Source of the DNA: Arenibacter sp. F26102
GTDB lineage: Bacteria > Bacteroidota > Bacteroidia > Flavobacteriales > Flavobacteriaceae
Reading direction: 5' to 3'
NCBI RefSeq assembly: GCF_023015865.1
Contig: NZ_JALKBC010000001.1
Coordinates: 1 to 64,000 of the forward strand
Length of the DNA: 64,000 nucleotides
The notes under the pieces are model-generated. The model saw only the letters and a program-made list of their open reading frames with translations. It searched no databases and had not been told where the DNA came from. A program made the translations under genes and the position numbers. Positions 35,323-45,500 of this stretch are shown here, one piece after another. Position 1 is the first letter of the stretch. Every line of letters begins with the position of its first letter.

Positions 35323-37446
35323 ATGTCGCTTCAAATTGCCAAATATTTATTGCTCATAACCGCAGCGGCCCTTTTTTTAACAGGCTGCAAGGATGTTACT
35401 TCCACCAAGACCGATTCCAGTAGGTATACCAATTGGTCCTCCTATTTGGGCGGACCGGACCGCAACCACTATTCCACACTTTCACAAATAACCCCGGAAA
35501 ATGTTACCCAACTTAAGGTGGCCTGGTCTTACTCCGCCCCGGATAGCGGTCAGATGCAGATGAACCCCATTGTGGTAGATACCATCTTATACGGAGTTAC
35601 GGCCGCATTAAGGGCCGTGGCACTCGCCGCCAGAACTGGATCGGAAATATGGATATTTGGCGATTCTTTAAACCAGGAGAATTCCACCAGTCGAGGCGTA
35701 TCATATTGGAAAAAAGATGGTGATGAACGCATTCTGTTTACCCAAGGCGCCAATCTTTTTGCCCTAAATGCCAAGACAGGCGAACGTATTTCTTCATTCG
35801 GGAAAAGTGGAAAAATTGACCTTCACTCCGGATTACCGTCAAACGCAAAAGATAAATTTGTAGTATCCAACACTCCGGGAACGGTTTACAAGGACTTAAT
35901 TGTAATGCCCATTCGGCTGTCTGAGGGAAGTGGTGCAGCGCCGGGAGACATTATGGCTTTTAATGTAATAACGGGGGCCCTGGAATGGGCATTCCATACC
36001 ATACCCTATCCTGGTGAACCTGGTAATGAAACATGGGAAGATCCCAACACCTATAAAAGTGACACCGTAGGCGCGGCCAACAATTGGGCCGGAATGGCCT
36101 TGGATGAGCAAACTGGAATCCTTTACGTGCCAACAGGATCTGCAGCTCCCGATTTTTATGGTGGCGATAGAAAGGGTAGTAATCTTTATGCCAATTCTTT
36201 ACTGGCATTGAATGCCAATACCGGAAAACTCCTTTGGCATTATCAATTCACACATCACGATCTATGGGATAGAGATCCTCCAGCACCCCCCAACCTGTTA
36301 ACAATTTCCAGAGCGGGAAAAAAGATTCCGGCCGTGGCACAGGTGACAAAGCAGGGATATGTGTTTCTTTTCGACAGGGCAACGGGAACCCCATTGTTCG
36401 ATATTGAAGAGATTGCCGTACCCGCCTCTACTTTAGAAGGTGAAAAAACATGGGACACGCAACCGTTTCCAACAAAACCCAAGCCTTTTGCAAGGCAATC
36501 CAATCTTTTGACCGAAAAAGACCTTAGTCCATATGCCGAAAATAAGGAGGAATTACTGACCCAGTTCAATGAAGCGGATAAAAGAATTTATGCTCCGCCT
36601 AGTTTAGAACCAGTACTTCTTCTTCCCGGATATGATGGGGCTGCGGAATGGGGAGGTGCCGCCGCCGATCCCGAGGAAGGTATTATTTACATAAATTCCA
36701 ATGAAATGGCCTGGTTTCTACAAATGAAAAAAGATACCTTGGATACAAGCCTGCCATTAGGGGAAAGTACCTATAACAAATATTGTGTTGTATGCCATCA
36801 AAAAAATCGTAAAGGACTCGTGGCCAGTGGATATCCATCCCTTCTAAATCTAAAATCCACTCATAAAAAAGACGCTGTTGCCTTGACTATTCAAAAGGGA
36901 AAAGGAATGATGACCGGGTTTCCACAGATTAAGAAAGAGGAAATGGACGCATTGCTTCAATTCTTGTATGGAGAGGAGAAATTAAAAAATGTAGCTGAAA
37001 ATAAGGCAAAACCTATAGAAACTATCTATAAACATACCGGGTATAAAAAATTCTTGGACAGTAATGGACTGCCTGCCATTTCCCCGCCATGGGGCACATT
37101 ACATGCCATTGACCTCAATACCGGGGATTACCTTTGGTCCATTCCTTTTGGAGAAACTTTGACTCTGAAAGAAAAAGGATTCCCTCAGACAGGATCGGAA
37201 AACTACGGCGGCGCCATAGTGACCAAAAATGGACTTTTGTTTATCGGGGCGACAAAGGATGGATATTTTAGAGCTTTTAATAAAAACAACGGTAAGTTAC
37301 TTTGGGAATACAAACTCCCAGCAGCAGCATTTGCCACTCCCGCCATGTATGAACTGGACGGCAAGCAGTATATAGCCATTGCATGTGGTGGTGAAAAATT
37401 AGGAACCGAAAAAGGGAATCAGATTATTGCTTTTGCCTTGGAATAA
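35323..37446 (+). CDS. PQQ-dependent dehydrogenase with cytochrome c domain, lipoprotein
   Basis: A 707-residue quinoprotein. The lipobox is LFLTGCKD (Cys about 24). A beta-propeller with repeated tryptophan-type blades binds PQQ and oxidises aldoses or alcohols in the periplasm. A cytochrome c domain is inserted before the last blades, with the haem motif CVVCH (Cys 488, Cys 491, His 492) and a probable axial Met in KGKGMMTGFP. Electrons would pass from PQQ to the haem. It heads a five-gene run that includes a lactonase and galactonate dehydratase, so an aldose such as galactose is a plausible substrate. Confidence 0.88.
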   Translation: MSLQIAKYLLLITAAALFLTGCKDVTSTKTDSSRYTNWSSYLGGPDRNHYSTLSQITPENVTQLKVAWSYSAPDSGQMQMNPIVVDTILYGVTAALRAVALAARTGSEIWIFGDSLNQENSTSRGVSYWKKDGDERILFTQGANLFALNAKTGERISSFGKSGKIDLHSGLPSNAKDKFVVSNTPGTVYKDLIVMPIRLSEGSGAAPGDIMAFNVITGALEWAFHTIPYPGEPGNETWEDPNTYKSDTVGAANNWAGMALDEQTGILYVPTGSAAPDFYGGDRKGSNLYANSLLALNANTGKLLWHYQFTHHDLWDRDPPAPPNLLTISRAGKKIPAVAQVTKQGYVFLFDRATGTPLFDIEEIAVPASTLEGEKTWDTQPFPTKPKPFARQSNLLTEKDLSPYAENKEELLTQFNEADKRIYAPPSLEPVLLLPGYDGAAEWGGAAADPEEGIIYINSNEMAWFLQMKKDTLDTSLPLGESTYNKYCVVCHQKNRKGLVASGYPSLLNLKSTHKKDAVALTIQKGKGMMTGFPQIKKEEMDALLQFLYGEEKLKNVAENKAKPIETIYKHTGYKKFLDSNGLPAISPPWGTLHAIDLNTGDYLWSIPFGETLTLKEKGFPQTGSENYGGAIVTKNGLLFIGATKDGYFRAFNKNNGKLLWEYKLPAAAFATPAMYELDGKQYIAIACGGEKLGTEKGNQIIAFALE

Positions 37447-37475
37447 AAAATAAAGAAACTATATAAATTAAGATT

Positions 37476-38537
37476 ATGAACAAACTAAAAACGCTTGTCG
37501 TAGGGTGCGGAAATATGGGTATTTCCCATTCCAGGGCCTATCATCGACTTCCTGAATTTGAAATTGTGGGACTTGTAAGCCGTAAGCCCCAAAGTAGGGA
37601 AAAATTATCCAAGGAATTGGGAGGCTTGCCCACCTATGATAACTTTGATACTGCCTTGAGGGAATCCAAACCAGATGTAGTATCAATTAATACCTATCCG
37701 GACACCCATGCCGACTATGTTAGAAAAAGTCTAAATGCAGGAGCCCATGTTTTTGTTGAAAAACCACTTGCCCTAACGGTTGAGGAAGCTGAAGAATTAG
37801 TGGCTTTGGCGAAGGCAAAAAACAGGAAAATGGTGGTTGGTTATATCCTTAGGGTACATCCTTCATGGACCAAGTTTGTGGAGATTGCGCGTACACTTGG
37901 CAAACCTTTGGTAATGCGAATGAACTTAAACCAACAAAGTTCTGGAGATATGTGGTATACCCATAAACAGTTAATGAATTCTATGTCGCCCATAGTGGAT
38001 TGTGGCGTTCACTACGTGGATATTATGTGTTTAATGACCCAATCCACACCCATTAGTGTCAGTGCCATTGGAGTTAATTTAACTAAAGAAATCGATGCCA
38101 AAATGTATAATTACGGCCAATTACAGGTGCGCTTTAAAGATGGGTCCGTTGGATGGTACGAGGCAGGTTGGGGACCCATGATGAGTGAAACAGCCGTTTT
38201 TATCAAAGATGTGATTGGCCCAAAAGGTGCCGTTTCCATCGCGGACAAACCAAAGAACGATTCCCAGGATATAGAGGGACATACCAAAACGGGCAGTCTA
38301 CAAATTCATTTCAGCGAATTGACCAAAGAGGGGAATTTCGTTAAAAAAGACGAATTTATTAGAACCGAAGATGAGCCAGATCATGACGAACTCTGTCTAT
38401 TGGAACAGGAATATTTGTTAAACGCGATTAAGAAGGATGTTGATCTGTCATCCCATTTGTTGGATGCCATCAATAGCCTGAAAATTGTATTGGCAGCCGA
38501 CGAGTCGGTTAAAACCGGAAAAACTGTTATACTTTAA
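37476..38537 (+). CDS. Gfo/Idh/MocA-family oxidoreductase
   Basis: A 353-residue NAD(P)-dependent oxidoreductase. The Rossmann motif VVGCGNMGISHSRAY is at 8-22, the family EKP motif in HVFVEKPLALTVEEAEE (about 90-106), and YILRVHPSW leads into the C-terminal domain. It lies 29 nt after the PQQ gene and is probably in the same operon. It could oxidise or epimerise a sugar or sugar acid; the substrate is not shown. Confidence 0.9.
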   Translation: MNKLKTLVVGCGNMGISHSRAYHRLPEFEIVGLVSRKPQSREKLSKELGGLPTYDNFDTALRESKPDVVSINTYPDTHADYVRKSLNAGAHVFVEKPLALTVEEAEELVALAKAKNRKMVVGYILRVHPSWTKFVEIARTLGKPLVMRMNLNQQSSGDMWYTHKQLMNSMSPIVDCGVHYVDIMCLMTQSTPISVSAIGVNLTKEIDAKMYNYGQLQVRFKDGSVGWYEAGWGPMMSETAVFIKDVIGPKGAVSIADKPKNDSQDIEGHTKTGSLQIHFSELTKEGNFVKKDEFIRTEDEPDHDELCLLEQEYLLNAIKKDVDLSSHLLDAINSLKIVLAADESVKTGKTVIL

Positions 38538-38721
38538 TTAAATCGGTTAAAAAATTACGATATTCTAAATATTCATAACAATTAGTTATATTTAATTCGA
38601 AAATACTTTATGGAGTCATGGGCCGGTTAAATGGCTTTCATCCATTTAAAAACCAACCAGCAGAAAATAAAAACAAATTCTATAATACCCTACAAAGGGC
38701 TGAAGTTTTTGTAAAACCACT

Positions 38722-39882
38722 ATGAAGGAACAACTTATTATCGAAAAAATTGAACTGTTTAAAGTGCCTCCAAGGTGGCTTTTTGTTAAAGTGACCACTA
38801 GAGAGGGGATTATTGGCTGGGGCGAACCCGTAGTGGAAGGAAAGGCAGATACGGTGGCCGCCTGCGTAATGGAACTACAACAATACCTCATCGGGAAGTC
38901 GGCCTCAAATATTGAAGACATATGGCAAATACTCTATCGTGGAGGGTTTTACCGCGGTGGCCCCATTCTTATGAGTGCCATTTCAGGTATAGACCAGGCA
39001 CTTTGGGATATAAAGGGAAAATTCCTTGGTGTTCCTGTTTACGATTTATTGGGTGGAGCGGTGCGACATAAAATGAAAATGTACTGCTGGATAGGAGGAG
39101 ATCATCCGGAAGTGTTATTGGAGCAGGCACACGAAAAGGTAAAGGCCGGGTTCCAGGCCGTAAAAATGAACGCTACTGGGGGTATGGACTGGATTTCCAC
39201 CTTAAAGGATGTTAAACTGGTAGCCAACAACATTAGATTATTAAGGGAGGAATTTGGAAGCGATTTGGATATAGGATTGGATTTTCATGGCCGCGTACAT
39301 AAAGGCATGGTAAAAAGGCTAATAGATGAACTGGCGCCATATGAACCTATGTTTATTGAAGAACCTGTACTTAGCGAAAATAACGATGCCTTAAAACATA
39401 TTTACTCTTACACCAGTATACCTATTGCCACAGGGGAGCGTATGTTTTCCCGTTGGGATTTTAAGAAAATTCTGGAAGAGGGTGTGGTAGACATTATCCA
39501 GCCAGATCTAAGTCACGCTGGAGGTATTTCCGAGGTAAGGAGAATAGCGACTATGGCCGAGGCCTATGATGTAGCATTGGCTCCCCATTGTCCATTAGGC
39601 CCTATATCATTGGCTTCTGCATTACATGTCGATTTTGTCTCTGCAAATGCCTTTATCCAGGAAAACAGTATCGGAATCCATTACAATCAGGGCTTTGATC
39701 TGTTGGACTATGTACTGAATCCCGAAATTTTCGATATCAGGGATGGGTATATTGAATTGTTTCAAAAACCGGGACTAGGCGTTGAAATGAATGAAGAAAA
39801 ATTAAGGGAGGGTCAAAAAATAGGTCATAATTGGGCAAATCCAATATGGCGTGGCAGTGATGGAAACTTTACCGAATGGTAA
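38722..39882 (+). CDS. dgoD: D-galactonate dehydratase
   Basis: A 386-residue enolase-superfamily enzyme that would convert D-galactonate to 2-keto-3-deoxygalactonate. Metal ligands are visible as Asp in IGLDFHGRVH (about 193), Glu in FIEEPVLSEN (about 215) and Glu in ATGERMFSRWDF (about 241). The catalytic His appears in LAPHCPLGPISLA (about 291). The C-terminal WRGSDGNFTEW matches galactonate dehydratases. A gluconate dehydratase is a less likely alternative. It follows the oxidoreductase after 184 bp. Confidence 0.87.
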   Translation: MKEQLIIEKIELFKVPPRWLFVKVTTREGIIGWGEPVVEGKADTVAACVMELQQYLIGKSASNIEDIWQILYRGGFYRGGPILMSAISGIDQALWDIKGKFLGVPVYDLLGGAVRHKMKMYCWIGGDHPEVLLEQAHEKVKAGFQAVKMNATGGMDWISTLKDVKLVANNIRLLREEFGSDLDIGLDFHGRVHKGMVKRLIDELAPYEPMFIEEPVLSENNDALKHIYSYTSIPIATGERMFSRWDFKKILEEGVVDIIQPDLSHAGGISEVRRIATMAEAYDVALAPHCPLGPISLASALHVDFVSANAFIQENSIGIHYNQGFDLLDYVLNPEIFDIRDGYIELFQKPGLGVEMNEEKLREGQKIGHNWANPIWRGSDGNFTEW

Positions 39883-39923
39883 GTATATATAACTGAATAA
39901 CACCATTAACCAACCAAAAAACC

Positions 39924-41246
39924 ATGACCTACCTTATTGCTTTAGTTCTTTCACTCGCCCTATTGATTATAGGTATCATTAAATTTAAAATACATCCTTT
40001 TTTTGTGCTCCTTTTTTCGGCCATCGCCTATGGGTTTATGACAGGAATGGATATTGAAGCCATTATCAATTCCATCAACAACGGATTTGGGGATATAATG
40101 GGTAAAATAGGACTTATAATCCTGTTTGGAGTTACCATTGGTAAGGTCCTGGAAAAATCGGGTGGAGCGTTTGTTATCGCCTCCAAAATTTTACAATTAA
40201 TAGGGGCAAAATCCATCCACTTGGCCATGCTCCTTACGGGATATATACTTTCTATTCCAGTATTTGCAGATAGTGCACTTTTAATAATGAACCCTTTAAA
40301 CAAAGTGCTCTCCTCCAAGGCAGGTGTTTCCTTTGCAGGTACCACCGCGGCCCTGGCATTAGGTTTAACAGCTTCGCATACCATGGTGCCACCTACCCCT
40401 GGACCTATTGCCGCCGCAGGTATTTTGGGGGCAGATTTGGGGAGTGTAATGATTTGGGGTTTGCTGATAAGTAGTATTTCCTTAATTGCCTGTTATTTCT
40501 TTGCAACCAAATTCGCATCCCGAATTCATGTTCCTATAATCCTCGAGGCTGTGACTACCAAACAGGAACAACCGGCCCTTTGGAAATCCTTATTGGCCAT
40601 TGTAATTCCCATTTTGCTGATTATTTTTAAATCGGTCATGGATTACCCGGAATTCACCTTTCAACCTTCAATATTTAAAACAGTTATATCATTTTTGGGT
40701 ACTCCAGTAATTGCCCTTTTGGTAGGGGTTTTATTGTCCCTTGTTTTACCTAAGAAGTTGGATGAAAAGATTTTCTCCGCCACAGGTTGGTTTGGAGAAT
40801 CGTTAAGGGAGGCCGCTCCAATTATTTTTATTACCGGTGCAGGTGGTATTTTTGGAAAGATGTTGCAAAATTCGGGAATTGCCGATACCATTACTTCAGA
40901 GTTTACGGGTATGGAGTTAGGTTTGTTTCTACCCTTTCTATTGGCTGCCTGTCTTAAGACCACTCAGGGATCCTCTACTGTGGCTTTGGTAACCACTGCC
41001 TCCATAATAGCCCCGTTAATGCCCGCATTAGGACTTAGCGAGCCATTTATGGCTACAATGACCGTTTTGGCAATAGGTGCAGGAGCATCAGTAGTATCCC
41101 ACGTAAACGACAGTTTCTTTTGGGTACTGACCCAACTTACCGGAATGAATGTAAAACAAGGCTATCAGATTCAATCTGCCGGAACTTTTGTTTTAGGTGT
41201 CACTTCCATGACCGTTATCACTATAATCGTTAAAATAATGACCTAA
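39924..41246 (+). CDS. GntP-family gluconate/sugar-acid permease
   Basis: A 440-residue inner-membrane symporter with about 12 segments. LTGYILSIPVFADSALLIMN, ALGLTASHTMVPPTPGPIAA and AACLKTTQGSSTVALVTTAS carry the conserved regions of GntP-type gluconate:H+ symporters. It sits 41 nt after the dehydratase and one base before the lactonase gene, so uptake of galactonate or a related aldonate is the natural reading. Confidence 0.9.
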   Translation: MTYLIALVLSLALLIIGIIKFKIHPFFVLLFSAIAYGFMTGMDIEAIINSINNGFGDIMGKIGLIILFGVTIGKVLEKSGGAFVIASKILQLIGAKSIHLAMLLTGYILSIPVFADSALLIMNPLNKVLSSKAGVSFAGTTAALALGLTASHTMVPPTPGPIAAAGILGADLGSVMIWGLLISSISLIACYFFATKFASRIHVPIILEAVTTKQEQPALWKSLLAIVIPILLIIFKSVMDYPEFTFQPSIFKTVISFLGTPVIALLVGVLLSLVLPKKLDEKIFSATGWFGESLREAAPIIFITGAGGIFGKMLQNSGIADTITSEFTGMELGLFLPFLLAACLKTTQGSSTVALVTTASIIAPLMPALGLSEPFMATMTVLAIGAGASVVSHVNDSFFWVLTQLTGMNVKQGYQIQSAGTFVLGVTSMTVITIIVKIMT

Positions 41247-41247
41247 A

Positions 41248-42276
41248 ATGAATAAAATAACATATGCTATCATAAGCTCCATTCTTCTCTTGGGGTCTTG
41301 CAAGGAAGTGAGCAAAAAATCAATGCCTGATAAAGATATTTCTTCATCATTTTCAATAGAAATACTTGATGACGAAGCGCTGGAGATTATTGATCCAAAA
41401 TCGAAAATTGAGGTACTTGCAAGCGGCTTTGCCTGGACCGAAGGACCACTTTGGATAAAAGAGGGCAACTATTTATTGTTTTCGGACATCCCAAATAATA
41501 AGGTCTACAAGCTAGATCCAAAAAATAATGATACGGTTACCTACCTACATCCCTCAGGGTTTTCGGGAACCAACTTTACCGGAGAAGAACCGGGTTCCAA
41601 TGGTCTTTTGCTTAACAAGCAGGGTGACCTAGTTCTTATGCAACACGGCAATCGTCAGGTAGCCAAAATGAATACGCCCTTAAATTCTCCTAAACCAGAC
41701 TTCTCCTCCTTGGTTTCCTCTTATATGGGCAAGAAATTGAATAGTCCCAATGACGGCACTTACGATAACAATGGCAACTTATATTTTACCGATCCCCCAT
41801 ATGGCTTGCCAAAAAGAATGAATGATCCCGCCAAAGAGCTGGATTTTCAAGGAATTTATTGCCTGTTGTCGTCGGGTGAATTAATATTATTGGATTCCCT
41901 TTCAAGACCTAACGGAATTGGAATATCAACCGATGGCAACACGCTATATGTGGCAAATTCTGACGAGGAACATGCGGCTTGGTACCAATATAACATAGTG
42001 GAACCAGGAAAAGTAAGCGATAAGAAGCTTTTCTATGAGGTAACCGATCTTATAGGAAAAAAAGGGCAACAGGGCTTTCCGGACGGTTTAAAAATAAATA
42101 GTAAGGGAATTATTTTTGCTACAGGACCTGGCGGTGTTTGGATCTTTAATCCCATGGGGGAAGCTTTGGCAAGAATCCATACGGGACAGGCCACCGCAAA
42201 TTGCGCTTTTGATACGGAGGAAAAAAGACTCTACATGACTGCAGATGACTATATTTTAGCGGTCAACTTAAAATAA
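41248..42276 (+). CDS. SMP-30/gluconolactonase-family lactonase, lipoprotein
   Basis: A 342-residue beta-propeller hydrolase with a lipobox (LLLGSC, Cys about 18). Metal-site residues appear in FAWTEGPLWI (Glu about 70), KLNSPNDGTYD (Asn about 168) and ISRPNGIG-like SRPNGIGIS, with Asp in GFPDGLKINS (about 277). It would open sugar lactones produced by the PQQ enzyme in the periplasm. One base separates it from the permease gene. Confidence 0.88.
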   Translation: MNKITYAIISSILLLGSCKEVSKKSMPDKDISSSFSIEILDDEALEIIDPKSKIEVLASGFAWTEGPLWIKEGNYLLFSDIPNNKVYKLDPKNNDTVTYLHPSGFSGTNFTGEEPGSNGLLLNKQGDLVLMQHGNRQVAKMNTPLNSPKPDFSSLVSSYMGKKLNSPNDGTYDNNGNLYFTDPPYGLPKRMNDPAKELDFQGIYCLLSSGELILLDSLSRPNGIGISTDGNTLYVANSDEEHAAWYQYNIVEPGKVSDKKLFYEVTDLIGKKGQQGFPDGLKINSKGIIFATGPGGVWIFNPMGEALARIHTGQATANCAFDTEEKRLYMTADDYILAVNLK

Positions 42277-42283
42277 TCTGGGC

Positions 42284-43486
42284 TTAGTCCTTGAAAACAG
42301 GTGTTTTTGCGAGCTCAATTAATCCGTCTTTGGATTCCTCGAGATATCGATTGGAACGCAAATATCTATTTAAATTATACGCGTCATAATTAGGTGCATT
42401 TTTGTCCATACTACTAATATGCACCCTTCCGGCAGAGTGGATAAATTCATTGTTCCCTATCCACATACCCACATGGATTACACGTTCTTTGGTCGTATCC
42501 GTTGCCGGTTTGCCAAAAAATAATAAATCGCCAGGAACCAACTTATCAAAATCCTTCTCAGTATCTACCTGTTTACCGGTATGGATTTGTTGTGAAGCGT
42601 CTCTTGGTAAAACAATACCGTTTAAAAAATATATTGTTTTTGTGAATCCACTACAATCTACCCCCTTGGTAGAAGTACCTCCCCACAGATATGGGACACC
42701 CATTAAGGTTTTGGAAGTTTCCACCAAAGATTCCTGACTGGGATCCAAAGCGGCCAACCAAGTATCATAATCCATGGCTTCATTTTTGGAAATATAAGCC
42801 TTTCTTTCGTCTGGATAAGCTACAAAAAAGAACTCCCCTTCTTCTCCAATAAGTTCCAATACGCCTCCTGCCACCATGTCGGAAACCACTTGAGTATCCT
42901 TATCCGGTTCTGAATAGGAGTGTCCTATGGTATTAATGTAAATAACTTTTGGTGTGGATTTCCAAGCAGTATATCTCTCACTGGAAAGTGCCACTATTCC
43001 TCCCCCGTCTACCCATGATAAATATTTATCCGGAGTTTGAATCAAATACCAGTCATCCTCTTCCTTCAATACTTTTACAGGCGTTCCCAAAGTGGCCTGG
43101 GTCACCAATTCGGACGAATGTGCAGGCTTACCCCTTAAATTTGCCACGGAGATGGTAATTAAGCCGTGGTTAGAGCCCTCTAAATGGGAAGCTGGCAATA
43201 ATTGAATACTATCTATAAAGTTGATTTTATTTTCTACCAACCTATCTTTGAAGGTAGCAACGGCCACCGGCAAATCGGACTCCCCTTTCAAAATATTTTC
43301 ATTCCCACTTTTAACTAATTCAACATTAAAAAGGGCCACCCTTTTGTCCGGAGCATATTCTTGTTTTATATCTTCCAACAAGGTATTAATGGCAAGCTCA
43401 CCTTGGTCAACTTTGGGTTCACAGGAAAGGAATAATAATACTCCTGAAATAAATGGAAAAAATATTCCCTTAAGGCGACAATTCAT
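42284..43486 (-). CDS. NlpC/P60 cell-wall peptidase with SH3 domains, lipoprotein
   Basis: A 400-residue lipoprotein (lipobox LLFLSC, Cys about 22). The middle part (about 110-250) holds bacterial SH3-like repeats, for example ANLRGKPAHSSEL and TPVKVLKEEDDWYLIQ. The C-terminal NlpC/P60 domain has the catalytic Cys in KGVDCSGFTK (about 274) and His in RVIHVGMWIG (about 337). It would cut peptidoglycan stem peptides, probably D-Glu-Dap bonds. It converges on the sugar-acid cluster with a 7-bp gap. Confidence 0.9.
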   Translation of the reverse strand: MNCRLKGIFFPFISGVLLFLSCEPKVDQGELAINTLLEDIKQEYAPDKRVALFNVELVKSGNENILKGESDLPVAVATFKDRLVENKINFIDSIQLLPASHLEGSNHGLITISVANLRGKPAHSSELVTQATLGTPVKVLKEEDDWYLIQTPDKYLSWVDGGGIVALSSERYTAWKSTPKVIYINTIGHSYSEPDKDTQVVSDMVAGGVLELIGEEGEFFFVAYPDERKAYISKNEAMDYDTWLAALDPSQESLVETSKTLMGVPYLWGGTSTKGVDCSGFTKTIYFLNGIVLPRDASQQIHTGKQVDTEKDFDKLVPGDLLFFGKPATDTTKERVIHVGMWIGNNEFIHSAGRVHISSMDKNAPNYDAYNLNRYLRSNRYLEESKDGLIELAKTPVFKD

Positions 43487-43620
43487 GTAAACTATTTTAG
43501 GCTTGTGAAACGAAAATCATTTTGGAATCCGGAAAATTATAAAAATTTAAGGATTGTGAGGTACTACAATTCGTAAAATTAAATTTATGACTTATTTTTT
43601 GTCTAATTTTAGACACTGCA

Positions 43621-44850
43621 ATGACGAAAAAATTAAAAACCATAGAATTATTTGCCGGAGTTGGAGGCTTTCGATTGGGCTTGGAAAGAACGAGAAACTA
43701 CGAGATAATTTGGTCCAACCAATGGGAGCCATCTACCAAAATCCAACACGCTTCTTTGGTATATGAACATAACTTTGGTAAGGAGAATCACTGCAATAAA
43801 GATATATCGGAAGTTCCTGTTACCGATATTCCTGATCACGACATTTTGGTGGGAGGGTTTCCCTGCCAGGACTATTCGGTAGCCACCTCCCTAAAGAATT
43901 CCAAAGGTCTAATTGGAAAAAAAGGGGTGCTATGGTGGAGTATACACAACATATTGAAGGAGAAGAAAAGCAAACCAAAATACCTCTTTTTGGAAAATGT
44001 AGACCGGTTGTTAAAATCGCCCTCTAACCAAAGAGGGAGAGACTTCGCTGTAATGCTGAAAAGTTTGGACGACTTGGGCTATGCTGTAGAATGGCGCGTT
44101 ATTAATGCCGCGGATTATGGAATGCCACAACGCAGGAGACGGGTATTTATTTTGGCTTATCATAAAACAACGGCAATCTACAAATCCCTTAAATCATTAG
44201 ATCCATTAACATGGCTAATTAAAAATGGAACAATTGCCCAATCCTTCCCAGCTAATTTGGTATCGTCTCAAATAACCAATTTAAACTTGGACGGTGATTT
44301 GATTACTATTTCCAATAATTTCAATTTAGAAGAGAAGCTGTCACCATTTCAAAATACAGGAATCTGTATTGATGGTACTATTACCACTACAAAGACTACT
44401 GCCAATTATATAGGACCAAAAACAACTCTTGGTGATATTCTTCATAATGGTAAAATAACCGATGACTTTTTAATTGCTCCTGAAGATATAGACAAATGGG
44501 AATATCTTAAAGGTGCAAAAAAGGAATTACGCCAGGCTAAAAACGGATTTCAATATCAGTATGGGGAAGGGAAAATGGTATTTCCAGATAATCTTGACAA
44601 TGCTTCCAGAACAATAATTACAGGTGAAGGAGGAAAAAGTCCCTCACGATTTAAACATGTTGTTAAAACCCAAAAAGGATTAAGAAGGTTGACCCCCGTA
44701 GAACTGGAACGCTTAAATATGTTTCCGGACAATCATACAAAACTCCAAGGAATAAGTGATACCAAACGCGCTTTTTTTATGGGAAATGCGCTTGTAATCG
44801 GCGTTGTAGAACAAATAGGCAAAACCCTATTCGATAAAATTAATATGTAA
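43621..44850 (+). CDS. DNA (cytosine-5) methyltransferase, chromosomal
   Basis: A 409-residue C5 methyltransferase. Motif I is TIELFAGVGGFRLGLE (7-22), motif IV GGFPCQDYSVA with catalytic Cys (about 84), motif VI LENVDRLLKSP (about 124), motif VIII MPQRRRRVFILAY (about 170) and motif X FFMGNALVIGVVEQIG near the end. It is not closely similar to the element-borne enzyme at 6910: the motifs differ in wording and the target-recognition region differs. No full-size restriction gene is adjacent. A 124-residue nuclease-like ORF follows after 180 bp. It could be a solitary methylase or the modification half of a compact system. Confidence 0.93.
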   Translation: MTKKLKTIELFAGVGGFRLGLERTRNYEIIWSNQWEPSTKIQHASLVYEHNFGKENHCNKDISEVPVTDIPDHDILVGGFPCQDYSVATSLKNSKGLIGKKGVLWWSIHNILKEKKSKPKYLFLENVDRLLKSPSNQRGRDFAVMLKSLDDLGYAVEWRVINAADYGMPQRRRRVFILAYHKTTAIYKSLKSLDPLTWLIKNGTIAQSFPANLVSSQITNLNLDGDLITISNNFNLEEKLSPFQNTGICIDGTITTTKTTANYIGPKTTLGDILHNGKITDDFLIAPEDIDKWEYLKGAKKELRQAKNGFQYQYGEGKMVFPDNLDNASRTIITGEGGKSPSRFKHVVKTQKGLRRLTPVELERLNMFPDNHTKLQGISDTKRAFFMGNALVIGVVEQIGKTLFDKINM

Positions 44851-45030
44851 CCTGCAGTTATTAATTAAATATTCTCAACTACATGGTCTACACCTTTAAT
44901 TACATTTTAGGCTAGTCCTTTTTACAATAAATTATCCTAGTCCTGTTTTTTTTTGTTAAACTCCACATAAATAACTGTTAATCAGCGTATTTATTTGCTT
45001 TTTGTCGATTTTTTTTCGTAAATTACGACT

Positions 45031-45405
45031 ATGATAAAAATTGAAAAGTCAGCTAACGAGGAGTTCATAAAGAAATCCATTAACCATTTGGAAGCGCACG
45101 GTTTTGAAAAAATCAAGGCGGATTTAGAAGGTTATGATTGTCCAAAATCCTATTTAAAAAAGGGTAGTGACACCAAAATTACCCCAGATATTGTGGCCTT
45201 AAAAAATGGTAAAAAATACTATTTTGAAATCAGTTTAAAGTCCGATAGGCCTCTATTGTTAAAATCAAAATGGTTGTTTTTGGATACGCTAAGTAGAATG
45301 AATTCCAATCGCTTTAAAATTATAACCACAAAAGGGCACTATAAATTTACGGATAGTATGTTGGAGGACATTAATTTAAGTGACAAAACACCTATTAAAA
45401 TTTAA
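45031..45405 (+). CDS. Small PD-(D/E)XK-like protein of unknown function
   Basis: A 124-residue protein. The core TPDIVALKNGKKYYFEISLK (about 51-70) puts PD on one strand and ExS/K on the next, as in PD-(D/E)XK nucleases, with Lys replaced by Ser at the canonical spot and Lys two residues later. It is short for a restriction enzyme. It may bind rather than cut DNA, or be unrelated to the methylase upstream. A perfect terminator follows its stop. Confidence 0.6.
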   Translation: MIKIEKSANEEFIKKSINHLEAHGFEKIKADLEGYDCPKSYLKKGSDTKITPDIVALKNGKKYYFEISLKSDRPLLLKSKWLFLDTLSRMNSNRFKIITTKGHYKFTDSMLEDINLSDKTPIKI

Positions 45406-45431
45406 ATTTACATAGCTAGACTATATTCCAC

Positions 45432-45458
45432 AAGAGCTGTAATTACAGCTCTTTTTTA
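45432..45458 (+). terminator. Strong palindromic terminator
   Basis: Two perfect 11-base arms (AAGAGCTGTAA and its complement) directly abutting, followed by TTTTTT. It ends plus-strand transcription before the convergent GNAT gene. Confidence 0.8.
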
Positions 45459-45500
45459 TGGACTGAATCGAAATAACTTAAGAAACAATAATAAATTTAA

